From NCBI GenBank assembly GCA_025061835.1, contig JANXAC010000001.1:202684-266683 (forward strand): 64,000 bases of DNA, given 5' to 3'. The DNA is from Spirochaetota bacterium (GTDB lineage Bacteria > Spirochaetota > Brevinematia > DTOW01). The notes under the pieces were generated by a model. That model was not told the origin of the DNA. It was given only the letters and a program-made list of their open reading frames with translations, and did not search any database. Of this stretch, positions 7,278 through 16,866 are shown piece after piece. A program made the position numbers and the translations under genes. How positions within the stretch are numbered: the first letter of the stretch is position 1; each line of letters starts with the position of its first letter.

Positions 7278-8126
7278 ATGTATCTTGAGAAAATAGCCGT
7301 TGATTACCTAAAGAATGTAAGGATAGATAGGATTTTTAAAAAGTATTTTGTATCAGAAAGTAGTAACAAAAGTGTAAACATCAAAGGTAATAGTAACGAA
7401 TTTCTAGAGCACAGAGAGTATCAGTATTCTGATGACCTTAAGAATATCAATTGGAAGTTATTTGCGAGAACAAGTAAATTATATACAAAAGTCTTCTCAA
7501 CCGACGTGAGTAAGGATGTATTTATACTTCTTGATATCTCAAAGTCAATGGTTGCTGGGCGAAGTATCTCAAAGTTGGAGTATGCGAAGTATTTAGTAAG
7601 TGTCGTCGCTTACAAGTTGTGTATTGAAGGGTACAAGGTTATTTTCTCAACATTCAGTGATGCTTTATATCAGACGTTCTCCTTTGGGATAAAGAATTTC
7701 AGTAGGTTTGACAAATTTCTATCGCAAGTTAAACCTTACGGCAAAACTAACTTTTCAGAAGTTCTCAAAAGATTACCTGCTTTTGTGAATAGCAACTCCA
7801 ATCTTCTTATAGTCTCAGATTTTGTGTTTATAACATCACAAGAGGTTTCGTTTATAAGAAGATGCTTTCCGAAACGAGATATAATAGCATTTCAAATTCT
7901 ATCACAGGAAGAGATAGATTTTGTAGAAGGCAGTTTTGTTGAGTTGGTGGAGCCTGAAGAGAATGTCAAAAAACTTATACTGGTAAGTGAGTCCTATAAG
8001 AACTACATTGATAGGATTTCTACCTTTTTAGAGAGACTTTACATAGCAACAACCTCAAACAAAATACCACTTATAACATTCAATACATCTATTCCCTATT
8101 ACATAACTTTGAAGAAGTCAATCTAG
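7278..8126 (+). CDS. DUF58 protein with vWA-like fold
   Basis: 282 aa. HREYQYSDDLKNINWKLFAR is the defining DUF58 motif, followed by FILLDISKSMVAG, a DxSxS metal-binding (MIDAS-like) sequence of a von Willebrand A domain. DUF58 proteins usually sit next to a MoxR AAA ATPase and membrane vWA proteins; neither is adjacent here. No signal peptide. It lies between the SufT-like gene and the FtsW/RodA gene, 3 and 39 bases away, so all three may form one operon. Function is unknown beyond a suspected role in assembling or modifying other proteins. Confidence 0.85.
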   Translation: MYLEKIAVDYLKNVRIDRIFKKYFVSESSNKSVNIKGNSNEFLEHREYQYSDDLKNINWKLFARTSKLYTKVFSTDVSKDVFILLDISKSMVAGRSISKLEYAKYLVSVVAYKLCIEGYKVIFSTFSDALYQTFSFGIKNFSRFDKFLSQVKPYGKTNFSEVLKRLPAFVNSNSNLLIVSDFVFITSQEVSFIRRCFPKRDIIAFQILSQEEIDFVEGSFVELVEPEENVKKLILVSESYKNYIDRISTFLERLYIATTSNKIPLITFNTSIPYYITLKKSI

Positions 8127-8165
8127 AGGTATTCACAAAAGTGTTTATTTTCCGAAGATTCCTTT

Positions 8166-9341
8166 ATGAACTATTTGAACGAGTCTATAACCAAACAATT
8201 ACCTTTTCAAAAAAACGTAGGAAACTTAGATGATAATCTGAGGAGAGAGTTATCGTTTTATATACAGATGGTTATTGTGGTCGCATTTTCTCTAGTTGTA
8301 ATAGGACTTACCTTCATTCTATCCTCAACCTATTCAATCTCAATCCAGAGGTATGGTAATCCGTTTAGTCTTTTTTTGAGACAACTTTTATGGGTTGGTG
8401 TTGGAATATTGCTTATGTTGGTCTTTTCCAGAATAGATACATCGCTATATAGCAAATTTGTGAAAGTTATTCTACTTGTAGGGATAGTGGTTAGTTTGCT
8501 TCCTTTTGTTCCAGGTGTTGGTAAGGCTAGAGGGGATGCGTATAGATGGATAAATCTTGGGATACTAAACATATCTTCATCCGAGATTGTCAAGATGGTT
8601 CTTATAATCTATATTTCAGTCATCCTATCAAGAAAGATGGATAAGAAGAATTTTTTTAGTGTATTTTTACCTATCTTCATAGTTGCAGTTTTCTTTTTCG
8701 GGGTTATATCTCTTCAGATGGATGTTTCAATGGCTTTTCTGATATTGTTGAGTAGTTTGGTAGTTATGTATGTTGGGGGAGTTCCTCTTATACAGATAAT
8801 TTTAACATTCGTAGTCTCTTTGTCATTTACATTTCTTGTAGGTGATAGATTACCTTATCTTCACAATAGAATCATCGCTTTCCTAGACCCTTGGTCTGAT
8901 CCTTTCGGTAAAGGGTATCACTACATAAGTATGCTTAGGTCGTTCCAGAATGGAATTTTCGGTGTAGGAATAGGGAATGGTGTTATTAAAGACAAATATT
9001 TGCCTGAGGCACACACAGACTCAATATTTTCAGTAATAGCAGAAGAGACAGGAATTATTGGAACTCTTCTAGTAATAGTTTTGATTGTGATGTTATTCTA
9101 CTACTCAATCAGGCTAGCAGTAAGGATAAATGATACTTACAGAAGTTCATTGGTGGTAGGTTTTGCTTCAATAATATCAATCTGGGGGCTTGTGAATATA
9201 CTTGTAAATATAGGTCTTCTACCGCCTACTGGAACGAACTTACCTCTTGTAAGTTATGGAGGTGCTAACATTATAACTTCATTTATAGCACTTGGAATAA
9301 TCTACAGGTGCTACAAGGAGAAGATTAAAGGAATAGTTTAG
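8166..9341 (+). CDS. FtsW/RodA/SpoVE-family cell wall polymerase
   Basis: SEDS-family peptidoglycan glycosyltransferase, 391 aa, about ten membrane spans after a cytoplasmic N-terminus of about 30 residues. Signature sequences: RDAYRWINLG-like GDAYRWINLG near 120, LPEAHTDSIFSVIAEETG near 279, and PPTGTNLPLVSYGGANI near the C-terminus. The segment usually reading QPDLG is QMDVSM here (about residue 183). Neither FtsW nor RodA is certain from motifs alone. mreBC lies 20 kb away and no penicillin-binding protein is adjacent. No Shine-Dalgarno is seen. Confidence 0.9.
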   Translation: MNYLNESITKQLPFQKNVGNLDDNLRRELSFYIQMVIVVAFSLVVIGLTFILSSTYSISIQRYGNPFSLFLRQLLWVGVGILLMLVFSRIDTSLYSKFVKVILLVGIVVSLLPFVPGVGKARGDAYRWINLGILNISSSEIVKMVLIIYISVILSRKMDKKNFFSVFLPIFIVAVFFFGVISLQMDVSMAFLILLSSLVVMYVGGVPLIQIILTFVVSLSFTFLVGDRLPYLHNRIIAFLDPWSDPFGKGYHYISMLRSFQNGIFGVGIGNGVIKDKYLPEAHTDSIFSVIAEETGIIGTLLVIVLIVMLFYYSIRLAVRINDTYRSSLVVGFASIISIWGLVNILVNIGLLPPTGTNLPLVSYGGANIITSFIALGIIYRCYKEKIKGIV

Positions 9342-9466
9342 TTCTAGTGGTCATTTAGAATGTTGTTTTTATGATGTCTTCTTAAATATGTTATATAAGT
9401 TGATAAGTATTCTTTATGGATTTGAATCAAAGATTGTAAGTTATTCTAAAATTTGATATTGATATT

Positions 9467-10525
9467 CTAGTATTGTCCATTTCTACGGTATCTCCAGTAT
9501 TCAACCTGGTAGATATTAACATACTTTAGATGTTCTTGGTATGTTCGTGAGAATATATGTGTGCCATCATTTTTTGAGACGAAATAAAGATAGTCTGTTT
9601 CGTAAGGCATTACTGCTGCTTTCAGAGATTCAAGAGAGGGGTTAGATATTGGTGTTCTAGGTAATCCTCGCTTTATATATGTGTTGTAAGGAGTATCGTA
9701 GGATAGATGCCATTTTTTTAGATTGTTATCGTGCCACATATTCAGTTCCATAAGTCCGTATATAACAGTAGCACAGGATGCTAGGTGAATGTTCCTCTTC
9801 ATTCTGTTATGGAATACTGATGAAACGAGATACTTCTCTTCTTTGGGACTTCCTGCTTCTTTCTCTATTATTGATGCAAGAGTAACAGCTTGTTCAAATG
9901 TCAATCCAACTTTGCTAGCAAGATATTCATATTCCTTTCTATTCACTTTCTTGAAGAAGGTATTTACAAGCATCTCAACTATTTTTTCAGGCTTATCTTT
10001 ATAGTAGAATGGTATATAGTATGTTGATGGAAATAAAAAACCTTCTAGTCTGTCAGATTTTATACCATACTTTTGGATAAGTTCTTTGCTTCTTACTTCT
10101 TTTAGTATATCACCTCTCTTCGTAAGACCCGATTCTGCGATTATTTTGTCAATGTCATACGAAGTTGCTCCTTCTGGTATCCTTACTTTGATTGTGTATA
10201 TCCTTTCGTTTAGTATCATATCTATTATCTCAAGCATATTCATCGTTGAATTGACTTTATATGCGGAGGGGATGATCTTTTTATCTACACCTAAAAGCCT
10301 TGATAGGAGTATAAAGACTTGCTTATTCTCCAAGAACCCCTGATTGTGCAACTTTGTTGCGATTGTGTGTAGGTTATCACCCCGTTCTATGATAAGAATA
10401 TACTCTCGGTATTCCTTTCCACCAGTGTTGAATAGTGTTAAGTAGATTATTACCAAAAACGCGAATATTATAGCAGCAACTGAGATTATCGCAAAAGCAG
10501 TGATGAATGAACTTTTGACTTTCAT
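9467..10525 (-). CDS. mltG: Endolytic murein transglycosylase MltG
   Basis: Membrane-anchored enzyme that cuts nascent glycan strands. One membrane span close to the N-terminus, a LysM-like region (IIERGDNLHTIATKLHNQGF), then the YceG core: ASIIEKEAGSPKEEKYLVSS with the catalytic Glu, FHNRMKRNIHLASC, RGLPRTPISNPSLESLKAAV and a C-terminal YFVSKNDGTHIFS. ATG at 10525 gives 352 aa; an in-frame TTG at 10561 would add 12 residues before the span. Neither start has a ribosome site. It converges on the FtsW/RodA gene, whose activity it would complement. Confidence 0.93.
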   Translation of the reverse strand: MKVKSSFITAFAIISVAAIIFAFLVIIYLTLFNTGGKEYREYILIIERGDNLHTIATKLHNQGFLENKQVFILLSRLLGVDKKIIPSAYKVNSTMNMLEIIDMILNERIYTIKVRIPEGATSYDIDKIIAESGLTKRGDILKEVRSKELIQKYGIKSDRLEGFLFPSTYYIPFYYKDKPEKIVEMLVNTFFKKVNRKEYEYLASKVGLTFEQAVTLASIIEKEAGSPKEEKYLVSSVFHNRMKRNIHLASCATVIYGLMELNMWHDNNLKKWHLSYDTPYNTYIKRGLPRTPISNPSLESLKAAVMPYETDYLYFVSKNDGTHIFSRTYQEHLKYVNIYQVEYWRYRRNGQY

Positions 10526-10881
10526 AGCGTAATTATGAATAATATAGCCTGTCTTTTCCAATATCGGCTAATTCTTTGTGTAGGTCTAAAATTGTTGAAA
10601 AAAGAGTTATGGTTGATATTACTAATCAGTAGTCTTGCGAGTCTATGATTTAATTGTTTGTTGCTCTAAACGATAGTAGTCGGAGTTTCGGAGAAAGGAT
10701 TATGGATTTAATCTCAATACGGGATCTTTGAAAGATATCTTTGAAAGATATAATTTATTGAAGGTTTGTTGATGATTATGATTTATAATGATAGACACTT
10801 TTTACCTCTCAACGAAACCTAGAGGAAACGGGAGTTTGAGTTTCTTGATAAAGTAGTCTTTAAATTTTCATAATAGTTCGT
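10526..10881. other. Intergenic region of 356 bases between mltG and the hydrolase
   Basis: Divergent control region. Apart from the tandem ATCTTTGAAAGAT repeat at 10724-10749 and a CATAAT box 10 bases before the hydrolase ATG, I see nothing. Short open frames here (for example 9 codons from 10702) have no support beyond a purine-rich lead-in. Confidence 0.5.
10724..10749. repeat. Tandem duplicated palindrome ATCTTTGAAAGAT
   Basis: Two perfect, directly abutting copies of the 13-mer ATCTTTGAAAGAT (10724-10736 and 10737-10749). Each is itself a palindrome about the central G. A 13-base period with internal symmetry fits a double operator or a slippage product. It lies 133 bases before the hydrolase start and about 200 bases from mltG. 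Confidence 0.75.
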
Positions 10882-11670
10882 ATGAGACTAGAGATAGAGC
10901 ACAGTGGGTTGGACAAGACAAGGAATGCTATTATTTTCTTTCCAGCATTTCCTACTCCTAGAGATATGTATGTTGAGCAGATTAAAATTTTTTCAAAGAA
11001 TGGTATTCCTTATATATCCTTGAATTATCCTGGTATTGGCAAGAGTGATAAACCTGACAAGATTGAAATGACGGTATCTGATTTGGTTAGTGTTATATGG
11101 AATAATATAAAAGACCTTCCGTTTGACAAACTTATACCTATAGGAACGAGTATGGGTGGGTATGTGATGTTTGAGATGTGGAGACAACATAGGGATAGGA
11201 TAGCAGGATTTGTGTTCTGTCATACAAGACCTGAAGCGCTAGACGAAGAAGCAAGAAAAAAGAGATTATCTGATATAGATAGAATAAAGCAGGATAGACT
11301 TTCATACCTAGAAACCTTTAGCAAAAGTCTAGTTTCAGATTATAGTTATCAAAACAAACCTAAAGTTGTAGAGTTTATAAGTGAAATTGTTAAGAATACA
11401 ACTGAGGAAGGCTTATGTTATCTTGTTCATGTTATCGCAACGAGACCAGATTCAAGAGATTTACTCAAGGATATTACTGTCCCTTCTTTGGTAATAGCGG
11501 GTAAGTCTGATAAGATTGTTCCACTAGATGTAATGAAGAATATGGCTGATAGTTTACCTAATTCAACTTTTGTTGAGTTTGAGAATGTTGGTCACCTTTC
11601 TGCTTTGGAGATACCTGAAGAGTTTAACTCAGTAGTTCTATCCTTTCTTGACTCAAAGTCTATTATCTAG
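10882..11670 (+). CDS. Alpha/beta-hydrolase
   Basis: 262 aa alpha/beta-hydrolase fold enzyme. Nucleophile elbow GTSMGGYV near residue 93, acid in VIAGKSDKIVP, catalytic His in FENVGHLSALEIPEEF. The N-terminal segment IIFFPAFPTPRDMYVEQIK leads to SLNYPGIGKSDKP, typical of this fold. No signal peptide, so cytosolic. Substrate unknown. No Shine-Dalgarno. Its stop overlaps the convergent argB stop by 4 bases, leaving no room for a terminator between them. Confidence 0.85.
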   Translation: MRLEIEHSGLDKTRNAIIFFPAFPTPRDMYVEQIKIFSKNGIPYISLNYPGIGKSDKPDKIEMTVSDLVSVIWNNIKDLPFDKLIPIGTSMGGYVMFEMWRQHRDRIAGFVFCHTRPEALDEEARKKRLSDIDRIKQDRLSYLETFSKSLVSDYSYQNKPKVVEFISEIVKNTTEEGLCYLVHVIATRPDSRDLLKDITVPSLVIAGKSDKIVPLDVMKNMADSLPNSTFVEFENVGHLSALEIPEEFNSVVLSFLDSKSII

Positions 11671-12521
11671 ATTGTTATTTGAGTGCCTATACCTTCGTCA
11701 GTGAATATTTCTATAAGAAGAGAATTCTTTATAGTTCCGTTTATTATATGAACTTTATTGACGCCTCTCTCTACTGCCTTTATCATTGACATCGCTTTCG
11801 GTATCATCCCCTCCTTTATAACACCCTTTTCAACTAACTCTTCCAACTTCTTTATGGTTATTGAAGAGATGAAAGTTTCTGGATTGTTTATGTCTTCGTA
11901 TATACCATCTACATCTGTTAGGTAAATGAGTTTATCTGCTTTAAGAGCAACTGCTACTTCTGCGGTTACATCATCAGCATTTATGTTGTAGGAATTACCA
12001 TCTTCGTCCACTCCTACTGGTGATATTACAGGAATGTATCCGTCCTTAATTAGGGATAGTATTAGTGAAGGTTCAATCTTATCAACTTCTCCTACAAATC
12101 CTAGGTCTTCGCCAGTTTCTATTATTTTTTTCTTTGCTTTTATAGTAAAACTATCCTTGCCAGATATTCCAACAGCCTTACCACCAACCTTTATTATGTT
12201 GAATACGATATCTTTGTTTATGATACCACTCAAAACCATTTCAACAACTTCCATAGTTTCTGCATCTGTCACTCTCTGACCTTTTATGAAAACAGGTTCT
12301 TTGTTTAATTTATTCATCAATTCCGTTATCTTCTTGCCACCACCATGGACAATCACAGGATGCATACCTAGTGTTTTAATTAGAACAACATTCTCACAAA
12401 ACGATTTTTTAAGTTCTTCATTTGTCATAACACTACCACCATATTTTATAACGATTATAGAGTCTCTAAACTTTATTATGTATGGTAATGCCTTTATCAA
12501 AATCTCTACATCTTTGCTCAT
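11667..12521 (-). CDS. argB: Acetylglutamate kinase
   Basis: Second step of arginine synthesis: phosphorylates N-acetylglutamate with ATP. Amino-acid kinase fold, 284 aa, normal length. Motifs are IVIKYGGSVMTN, the substrate loop VIVHGGGKKITELMNK, VEMVLSGIINKDIV, GISGKDSFTI, VISPVGVDEDGNSYNINADD, LIYLTDVDGIYED and EGMIPKAMSMIKAVERGV. No other arg gene is nearby. No Shine-Dalgarno. Confidence 0.95.
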   Translation of the reverse strand: MSKDVEILIKALPYIIKFRDSIIVIKYGGSVMTNEELKKSFCENVVLIKTLGMHPVIVHGGGKKITELMNKLNKEPVFIKGQRVTDAETMEVVEMVLSGIINKDIVFNIIKVGGKAVGISGKDSFTIKAKKKIIETGEDLGFVGEVDKIEPSLILSLIKDGYIPVISPVGVDEDGNSYNINADDVTAEVAVALKADKLIYLTDVDGIYEDINNPETFISSITIKKLEELVEKGVIKEGMIPKAMSMIKAVERGVNKVHIINGTIKNSLLIEIFTDEGIGTQITI

Positions 12522-12880
12522 AGTGTTAATTATTTAAGATTATTTTCATTTCTATCATCTAACATAGAGTAGGTTAGTTAAAGTCTGAACCTTACAAAAA
12601 AGTTTGTGTTTAGCATTTTCAATCCAGTGACTTCTCAATTTTTATCATCATTTAGTTATTCGTTACTTTCCTAGTAGTTGCAAAGGTTTTAATAAGAATT
12701 CAGACTTTACTGATAGTAGGTTTTGGAGATAGTTTCTATAACAATCCGAAGTTTTAAGATCTTTAAATACCTATCTTAACTTCTAGGAAGCCCCTAAGGG
12801 AGAAATTTATGATTTTGAATTTTGATTTGATGTGTAATTTTGTTTTGACTTTCGTAAAAGAAATCTTATAGTTTTATGTT
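12522..12880. other. Intergenic region of 359 bases, argB to the McsB-like gene
   Basis: Divergent upstream region. It contains AT-rich sequence, AAGATCTT at about 12757, and a 20-codon open frame (12809-12871) preceded by AAGGG that could be a leader peptide but has no other support. No RNA gene or riboswitch recognised. Confidence 0.4.
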
Positions 12881-13948
12881 ATGATTGGTAATGTAATTTT
12901 TACTACTGCGATACCACCACAGTCAAAGAGAGATGAAAATTTTGTAGTGTATACAGTTTTGACGCTCTCAAGGAATATAGCAGGATATGATCTACCAGCA
13001 AGACTTGATGATAAACAGAAGAAGGAGATAAACGCAAAGATAAAAGAGTTTCTATCAACTCTGCCTGATGGTGATAGTATGACAGATATAACTTACATAA
13101 CATCAAGAGATGTGGAACTTCTAGGTATTATAGACAGGGAAATCCTTGAATATGATATAATTAAGTTCTTGAATACCAAAAATAGGAGCATCAAGATATA
13201 CCTTGAGAATAGAATAAGATACTCAATAACTACAAATTTTTATGACCACTTCTATGTTAGAAGCACTTTCACTGGTAATAGTATAGACGAGACTTTTGAT
13301 ATAATAGAAAGATATAGCATACTGTTTGATGACTATTTTGTTCCTGCGTTTAACAAATCTTATGGATACATAACCAGTGATGTGTCAACGATAGGTCATG
13401 GTGTTAAGGTCAAGTTTTTACTCAACATATGGGGCCTTAGAAATTCAAGCAATTTTGAGAATGTTCTAGATACACTTTCGTCAAATGGTATCCTGTACAA
13501 TAGGAATCCTCTCTACGATAGGACAAGCTTTATGGAGTTTACATACTCGTTTCAACCAGATAAGTCAATGATAGCAAACAAGATACTCTTCAAAACACTC
13601 ATTGACAGGGTTAAAGAAGTTGAGATGAACGAGAGGATAAAGATGGAACAAAGGTTCAGTGTTCATAACCTTATAAAAGAATACAATGACTTTAAGAATA
13701 CCATTAAAAGCGCCAATTTTATACACTACAAAGCGTTTGTGTCTCTAATATCAAAGTTGAGTATGATATCGTTTTTTAGTAGTATGAGGGATAGTGAAAC
13801 TATTGACCTGAGTGAGATGATAAACTATCTAATCTTACTTCTGCGGGATGCAAGTATCATGCTTTACTCAAACATACCTCCAACGGAGTCACTGGTTGGT
13901 AGAGAGAGAGCAGCAATGCTAAAGAAATTCTTCAACCTAAACAAGTGA
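12881..13948 (+). CDS. McsB-like guanido-kinase-fold protein lacking catalytic residues
   Basis: 355 aa that align by eye along the whole length of bacterial protein-arginine kinase McsB: SRNIAGYDLPARLDDKQ near 30, IKIYLENRIRYSI then DHFYVRSTFTG near 115-132, GYITSDVSTIGHGVKVKF at 162-179, and a C-terminal helical part (KSANFIHYKAFVSLISKLSM). The active site is gone: McsB's Cys in SCPTN is Asp167, the catalytic Glu pair of NEEDH is Phe120-Tyr121 (Asp-His retained), and the phosphate-binding Arg residues of SSRIRLARN are Val26 and Thr28. It is therefore probably a pseudokinase, perhaps binding phosphoarginine or another protein. mcsA and clpC are not adjacent. A loosely related unknown family is the alternative. 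Confidence 0.7.
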   Translation: MIGNVIFTTAIPPQSKRDENFVVYTVLTLSRNIAGYDLPARLDDKQKKEINAKIKEFLSTLPDGDSMTDITYITSRDVELLGIIDREILEYDIIKFLNTKNRSIKIYLENRIRYSITTNFYDHFYVRSTFTGNSIDETFDIIERYSILFDDYFVPAFNKSYGYITSDVSTIGHGVKVKFLLNIWGLRNSSNFENVLDTLSSNGILYNRNPLYDRTSFMEFTYSFQPDKSMIANKILFKTLIDRVKEVEMNERIKMEQRFSVHNLIKEYNDFKNTIKSANFIHYKAFVSLISKLSMISFFSSMRDSETIDLSEMINYLILLLRDASIMLYSNIPPTESLVGRERAAMLKKFFNLNK

Positions 13949-13949
13949 T

Positions 13950-15434
13950 CTATCTCTCATACTCTCCATAGGTCATATCGGTAGGATACTCAATCCAGTA
14001 AGATACAGTATTCTCAAATCTCTTGCCTTTACCTACTTTTGTCTTGATGTTAAACACACTGTCTTTGAGTATCTCTTCATACCGTGAAGTAGGAGTGGGT
14101 GTTATTCTTTCAATACCTATCTTTATCCTATCATCAGAAGGTATGGGTATTCTATCAACTATGGTTATATCAACATCAAAAGGTAAATTGTTGTCAATGA
14201 TATTCTTAAACACTCTGACTTTTCTTTTGTTCGTTCCTAGAAACTTAGGGTTTTCGGTTCGTTCTTCAACAATTTCTCTCCTTACTGATATTCCATCAAT
14301 CACAACACCATCAGTTTCAAAGAATAGGTTTTTAGGTATGAAACTGCTGATGTATAGTCCTTCTATTCTTTTGTTATCAATTATTAAATCCATTCTACCA
14401 GGCAAGATTGTAAGTTCGGATGTGTTTGAGATGTTTAATACTAGAAATCCTTTCTGATATCTTTGAGGGATTGCCATATACTTTTTGGTGATTTCTAGTG
14501 TAATGTTGCTAAAAATAGTTATTTCAAGCCCATTTTCTAGAGTGGTGTCTTTTGTGTATTCCCAGACAATTCCAACATCACTAAAGCTTTCTTGAATGTT
14601 TTCTGAAGTAGGTATTGTTTCTTTTGATAATTCTTCCTGACCGTTTTGAGGTTGCATTTTATACATCTTCCTACTCAACTGTGGTTTGAATATTCCTACT
14701 TCGTAAAGATATCCTATCAATTTAGGCAATGTAGTATTTACTATGTTTGGTGTGAATGGAAATGTTGTAAAAACAATCCTTGATGCTTTCATCTTTAAAC
14801 CACTTGGTAAATTTATTAGAACCTTGACTAGAAGTTTTGAACTACTTACATCAAGAGTATAGTTTATATTCCAAGAACCGTTGAATTTGAAGTATAAAAC
14901 TCCTCCAGTCTTGGATAGATATATAACCTTGATATCCTGTTTGGTTTCTTCTATCCTCTTTTCCAGTGCTAGTTTCATCTCCTCTTTTGTTTTCTTATCT
15001 TCTTCAAGTGATTCAATCTCGCTCTCAAGTTTGAGTATTCTTGTTCTTACTTCTTTGTATTCTTCAACCATCTGCGATATGTATTTTGTGTCTTTTTGAT
15101 ATCCACTGCCTAGAATTATCTTTATAAGTTCAAGACTGTCGTTGTGCTTATATATTTCGTTCTTATACTCTTTGATTCTCTTCTCTATTACTCTTATGGA
15201 ATTTACCACATTACTTAATTCTTGGACTAACCTAGCGTCTACATAGTTAGTGTTAGAAATACCAAGTATTGTATTATCTTCAACTACGAACTCAAGGTCA
15301 GTGTCTGGGATAATGATTACATTCGTTTTTATATCAATCTTTGCTAAAACTACATCTTTGTAGAATGTGAATTCGGAGTATCCGAAGGTGAGTAGTGGTA
15401 TTAGAGTGAAAATGAGAGCAAAAACTTTTATCAT
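13950..15434 (-). CDS. DUF4139-domain exported protein (MuiA-like)
   Basis: 494 aa with a signal peptide (MIKVFALIFTLIPLLTFGYS). The N-terminal beta domain is followed by a long coiled coil (about 65-165, heptads rich in Glu, Lys, Leu). The C-terminal DUF4139 beta domain carries LTILPGRMDLIIDNKRIEG, the line RKVRVFKNIIDNNLPFDVDI, and VDRIPIPSDDRIKI-GIERITP. The family includes Thermus and Streptococcus proteins loosely named mucoidy inhibitor A; the real function is unknown. Predicted periplasmic or surface location. The gene ends 1 base from the convergent McsB-like gene and lies about 50 bases downstream of gltX. Confidence 0.75.
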   Translation of the reverse strand: MIKVFALIFTLIPLLTFGYSEFTFYKDVVLAKIDIKTNVIIIPDTDLEFVVEDNTILGISNTNYVDARLVQELSNVVNSIRVIEKRIKEYKNEIYKHNDSLELIKIILGSGYQKDTKYISQMVEEYKEVRTRILKLESEIESLEEDKKTKEEMKLALEKRIEETKQDIKVIYLSKTGGVLYFKFNGSWNINYTLDVSSSKLLVKVLINLPSGLKMKASRIVFTTFPFTPNIVNTTLPKLIGYLYEVGIFKPQLSRKMYKMQPQNGQEELSKETIPTSENIQESFSDVGIVWEYTKDTTLENGLEITIFSNITLEITKKYMAIPQRYQKGFLVLNISNTSELTILPGRMDLIIDNKRIEGLYISSFIPKNLFFETDGVVIDGISVRREIVEERTENPKFLGTNKRKVRVFKNIIDNNLPFDVDITIVDRIPIPSDDRIKIGIERITPTPTSRYEEILKDSVFNIKTKVGKGKRFENTVSYWIEYPTDMTYGEYER

Positions 15435-15483
15435 AATTCTTGATGGAAAGATAAACCTTATGTCTATAGATTTTCAAACTTAT

Positions 15484-16866
15484 CTACTTTAGGAATTTTT
15501 GAACTCTCGCTAAGGTTTTTTCTTTACCTAATAGTTTGATTACAGGAACGAGACCTGGACTTACTTTGCGGCTAGTTAATGCTATTCTCAAGGGGGGACC
15601 GAATTGCTTAAGTTTTATTCCGTATCTCTCTGGTATTTCTCTCAAGATTCTATCACTCTCTTCATCGGGGCTAGAGATTATGGTATCCAAATTCTTTACG
15701 AAGTCCCTGAAGCACTTTATCACAGTCTCATCAATCATGCTTTCTATGTTGAACTCTTTGTCAATCTCAATATCATCACCAACATATACCCTTGTTTCGT
15801 AGTAAAAATCCTTTAGAGTATTAATTCTTGTTTTATATACCTCAAAAGCCTTTACAAGAAAGTCCTCGCTGAGTTCTTCTTCCAATGCATTCTCTTTGAT
15901 GAAAATCGTGTAATACTTTAGAAACTTTTCTGGAGTAAGCATTCTAATCTGTTCACTATTGACCCAAAGCATTTTCTGGTCGTCAAAGATTGCGTTTGAC
16001 TTGTTAAGGTTTTGTATGTCAAAGAGGTTTATAAGTTCTTCAATCGTGAATATCTCTCTGTCTCCGTAAGACCATCCTAGCCTTGAGAGGTAATTTATGA
16101 TTCCTTCTGGTATATAACCTTCTTTCCTGTAATGTTCTATAGTAATTGAGCCTTCTCTCTTTGATAGAGGAGATTTGTTAGAGTTTAAAATCAAAGGAAG
16201 ATGTGCGAATATAGGTGCTTTTAGTCCAAGTGCTTCGTATATGAGTAATTGCTTTGCTGTGTTTGTTATATGATCTTCTCCTCTTATCACATGAGTGATA
16301 TTCATAAGGTAGTCATCAATTACAACTGCGAAGTTATATGTAGGAGTTCCATCACCTTTTATTATTATGAAGTCATCAAGGTCAGAAAACGGAACTTTGA
16401 CCTCCCCCTTTACAACATCCTCATACTCAACTCTCTCAAAATCTCCAATGTCAAACCTCATAACATAATTGCCCGAAGGTTTTTCTCTTCTCCCCCTACA
16501 ATGCCTATCGTATTTTAAACCGAATTTTGAGTTAGGATTATCTTTTAGTCTATTTTCTATTTCTTCCCTGGTGCAAGTACAGTAATATGCTCTTCCTATG
16601 GATACAAGTTTTTCGGCATACTCTCTGTATATTTCAAACCTATGACTTTGAAAATATAGTTCATCCCATTGAAGTCCTAGCCATTCAAGGTCCTTTTTTA
16701 TCGCTTCAACAAATCTCTCTTCTGACCTCTGAAGGTCAGTATCTTCTATCCTTAGAATAAAACTACCATTATGCTTCTTTGCATATAGGTAGTTGAATAT
16801 CGCTGTCCTAACATTCCCAAGGTGAAGGTATCCAGTAGGGCTCGGTGCAAACCTTAATCTAACCAT
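15484..16866 (-). CDS. gltX: Glutamyl-tRNA synthetase
   Basis: Class I synthetase, 460 aa. HIGH motif as PSPTGYLHLGNVRTAIFN, RIEDTD, and the KMSKS-type loop as SPLSKREGSITIEHY, where the common KLSKR lysine is Pro. A four-Cys-type zinc region is hinted at by YYCTCTREEIE and DRHCRGRR. C-terminal anticodon-binding helices follow (SRLGWSYGDREIFTIEELI). Because the genome fragment shows no glnS or gatCAB, whether it also charges tRNA-Gln is unknown. No Shine-Dalgarno precedes the ATG. Confidence 0.95.
   Translation of the reverse strand: MVRLRFAPSPTGYLHLGNVRTAIFNYLYAKKHNGSFILRIEDTDLQRSEERFVEAIKKDLEWLGLQWDELYFQSHRFEIYREYAEKLVSIGRAYYCTCTREEIENRLKDNPNSKFGLKYDRHCRGRREKPSGNYVMRFDIGDFERVEYEDVVKGEVKVPFSDLDDFIIIKGDGTPTYNFAVVIDDYLMNITHVIRGEDHITNTAKQLLIYEALGLKAPIFAHLPLILNSNKSPLSKREGSITIEHYRKEGYIPEGIINYLSRLGWSYGDREIFTIEELINLFDIQNLNKSNAIFDDQKMLWVNSEQIRMLTPEKFLKYYTIFIKENALEEELSEDFLVKAFEVYKTRINTLKDFYYETRVYVGDDIEIDKEFNIESMIDETVIKCFRDFVKNLDTIISSPDEESDRILREIPERYGIKLKQFGPPLRIALTSRKVSPGLVPVIKLLGKEKTLARVQKFLK

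Noticed and set aside
12809-12871. 20-codon frame before the McsB-like gene
   Set aside because: AAGGG precedes it, but short frames with purine leaders are common here; leader role unproven.
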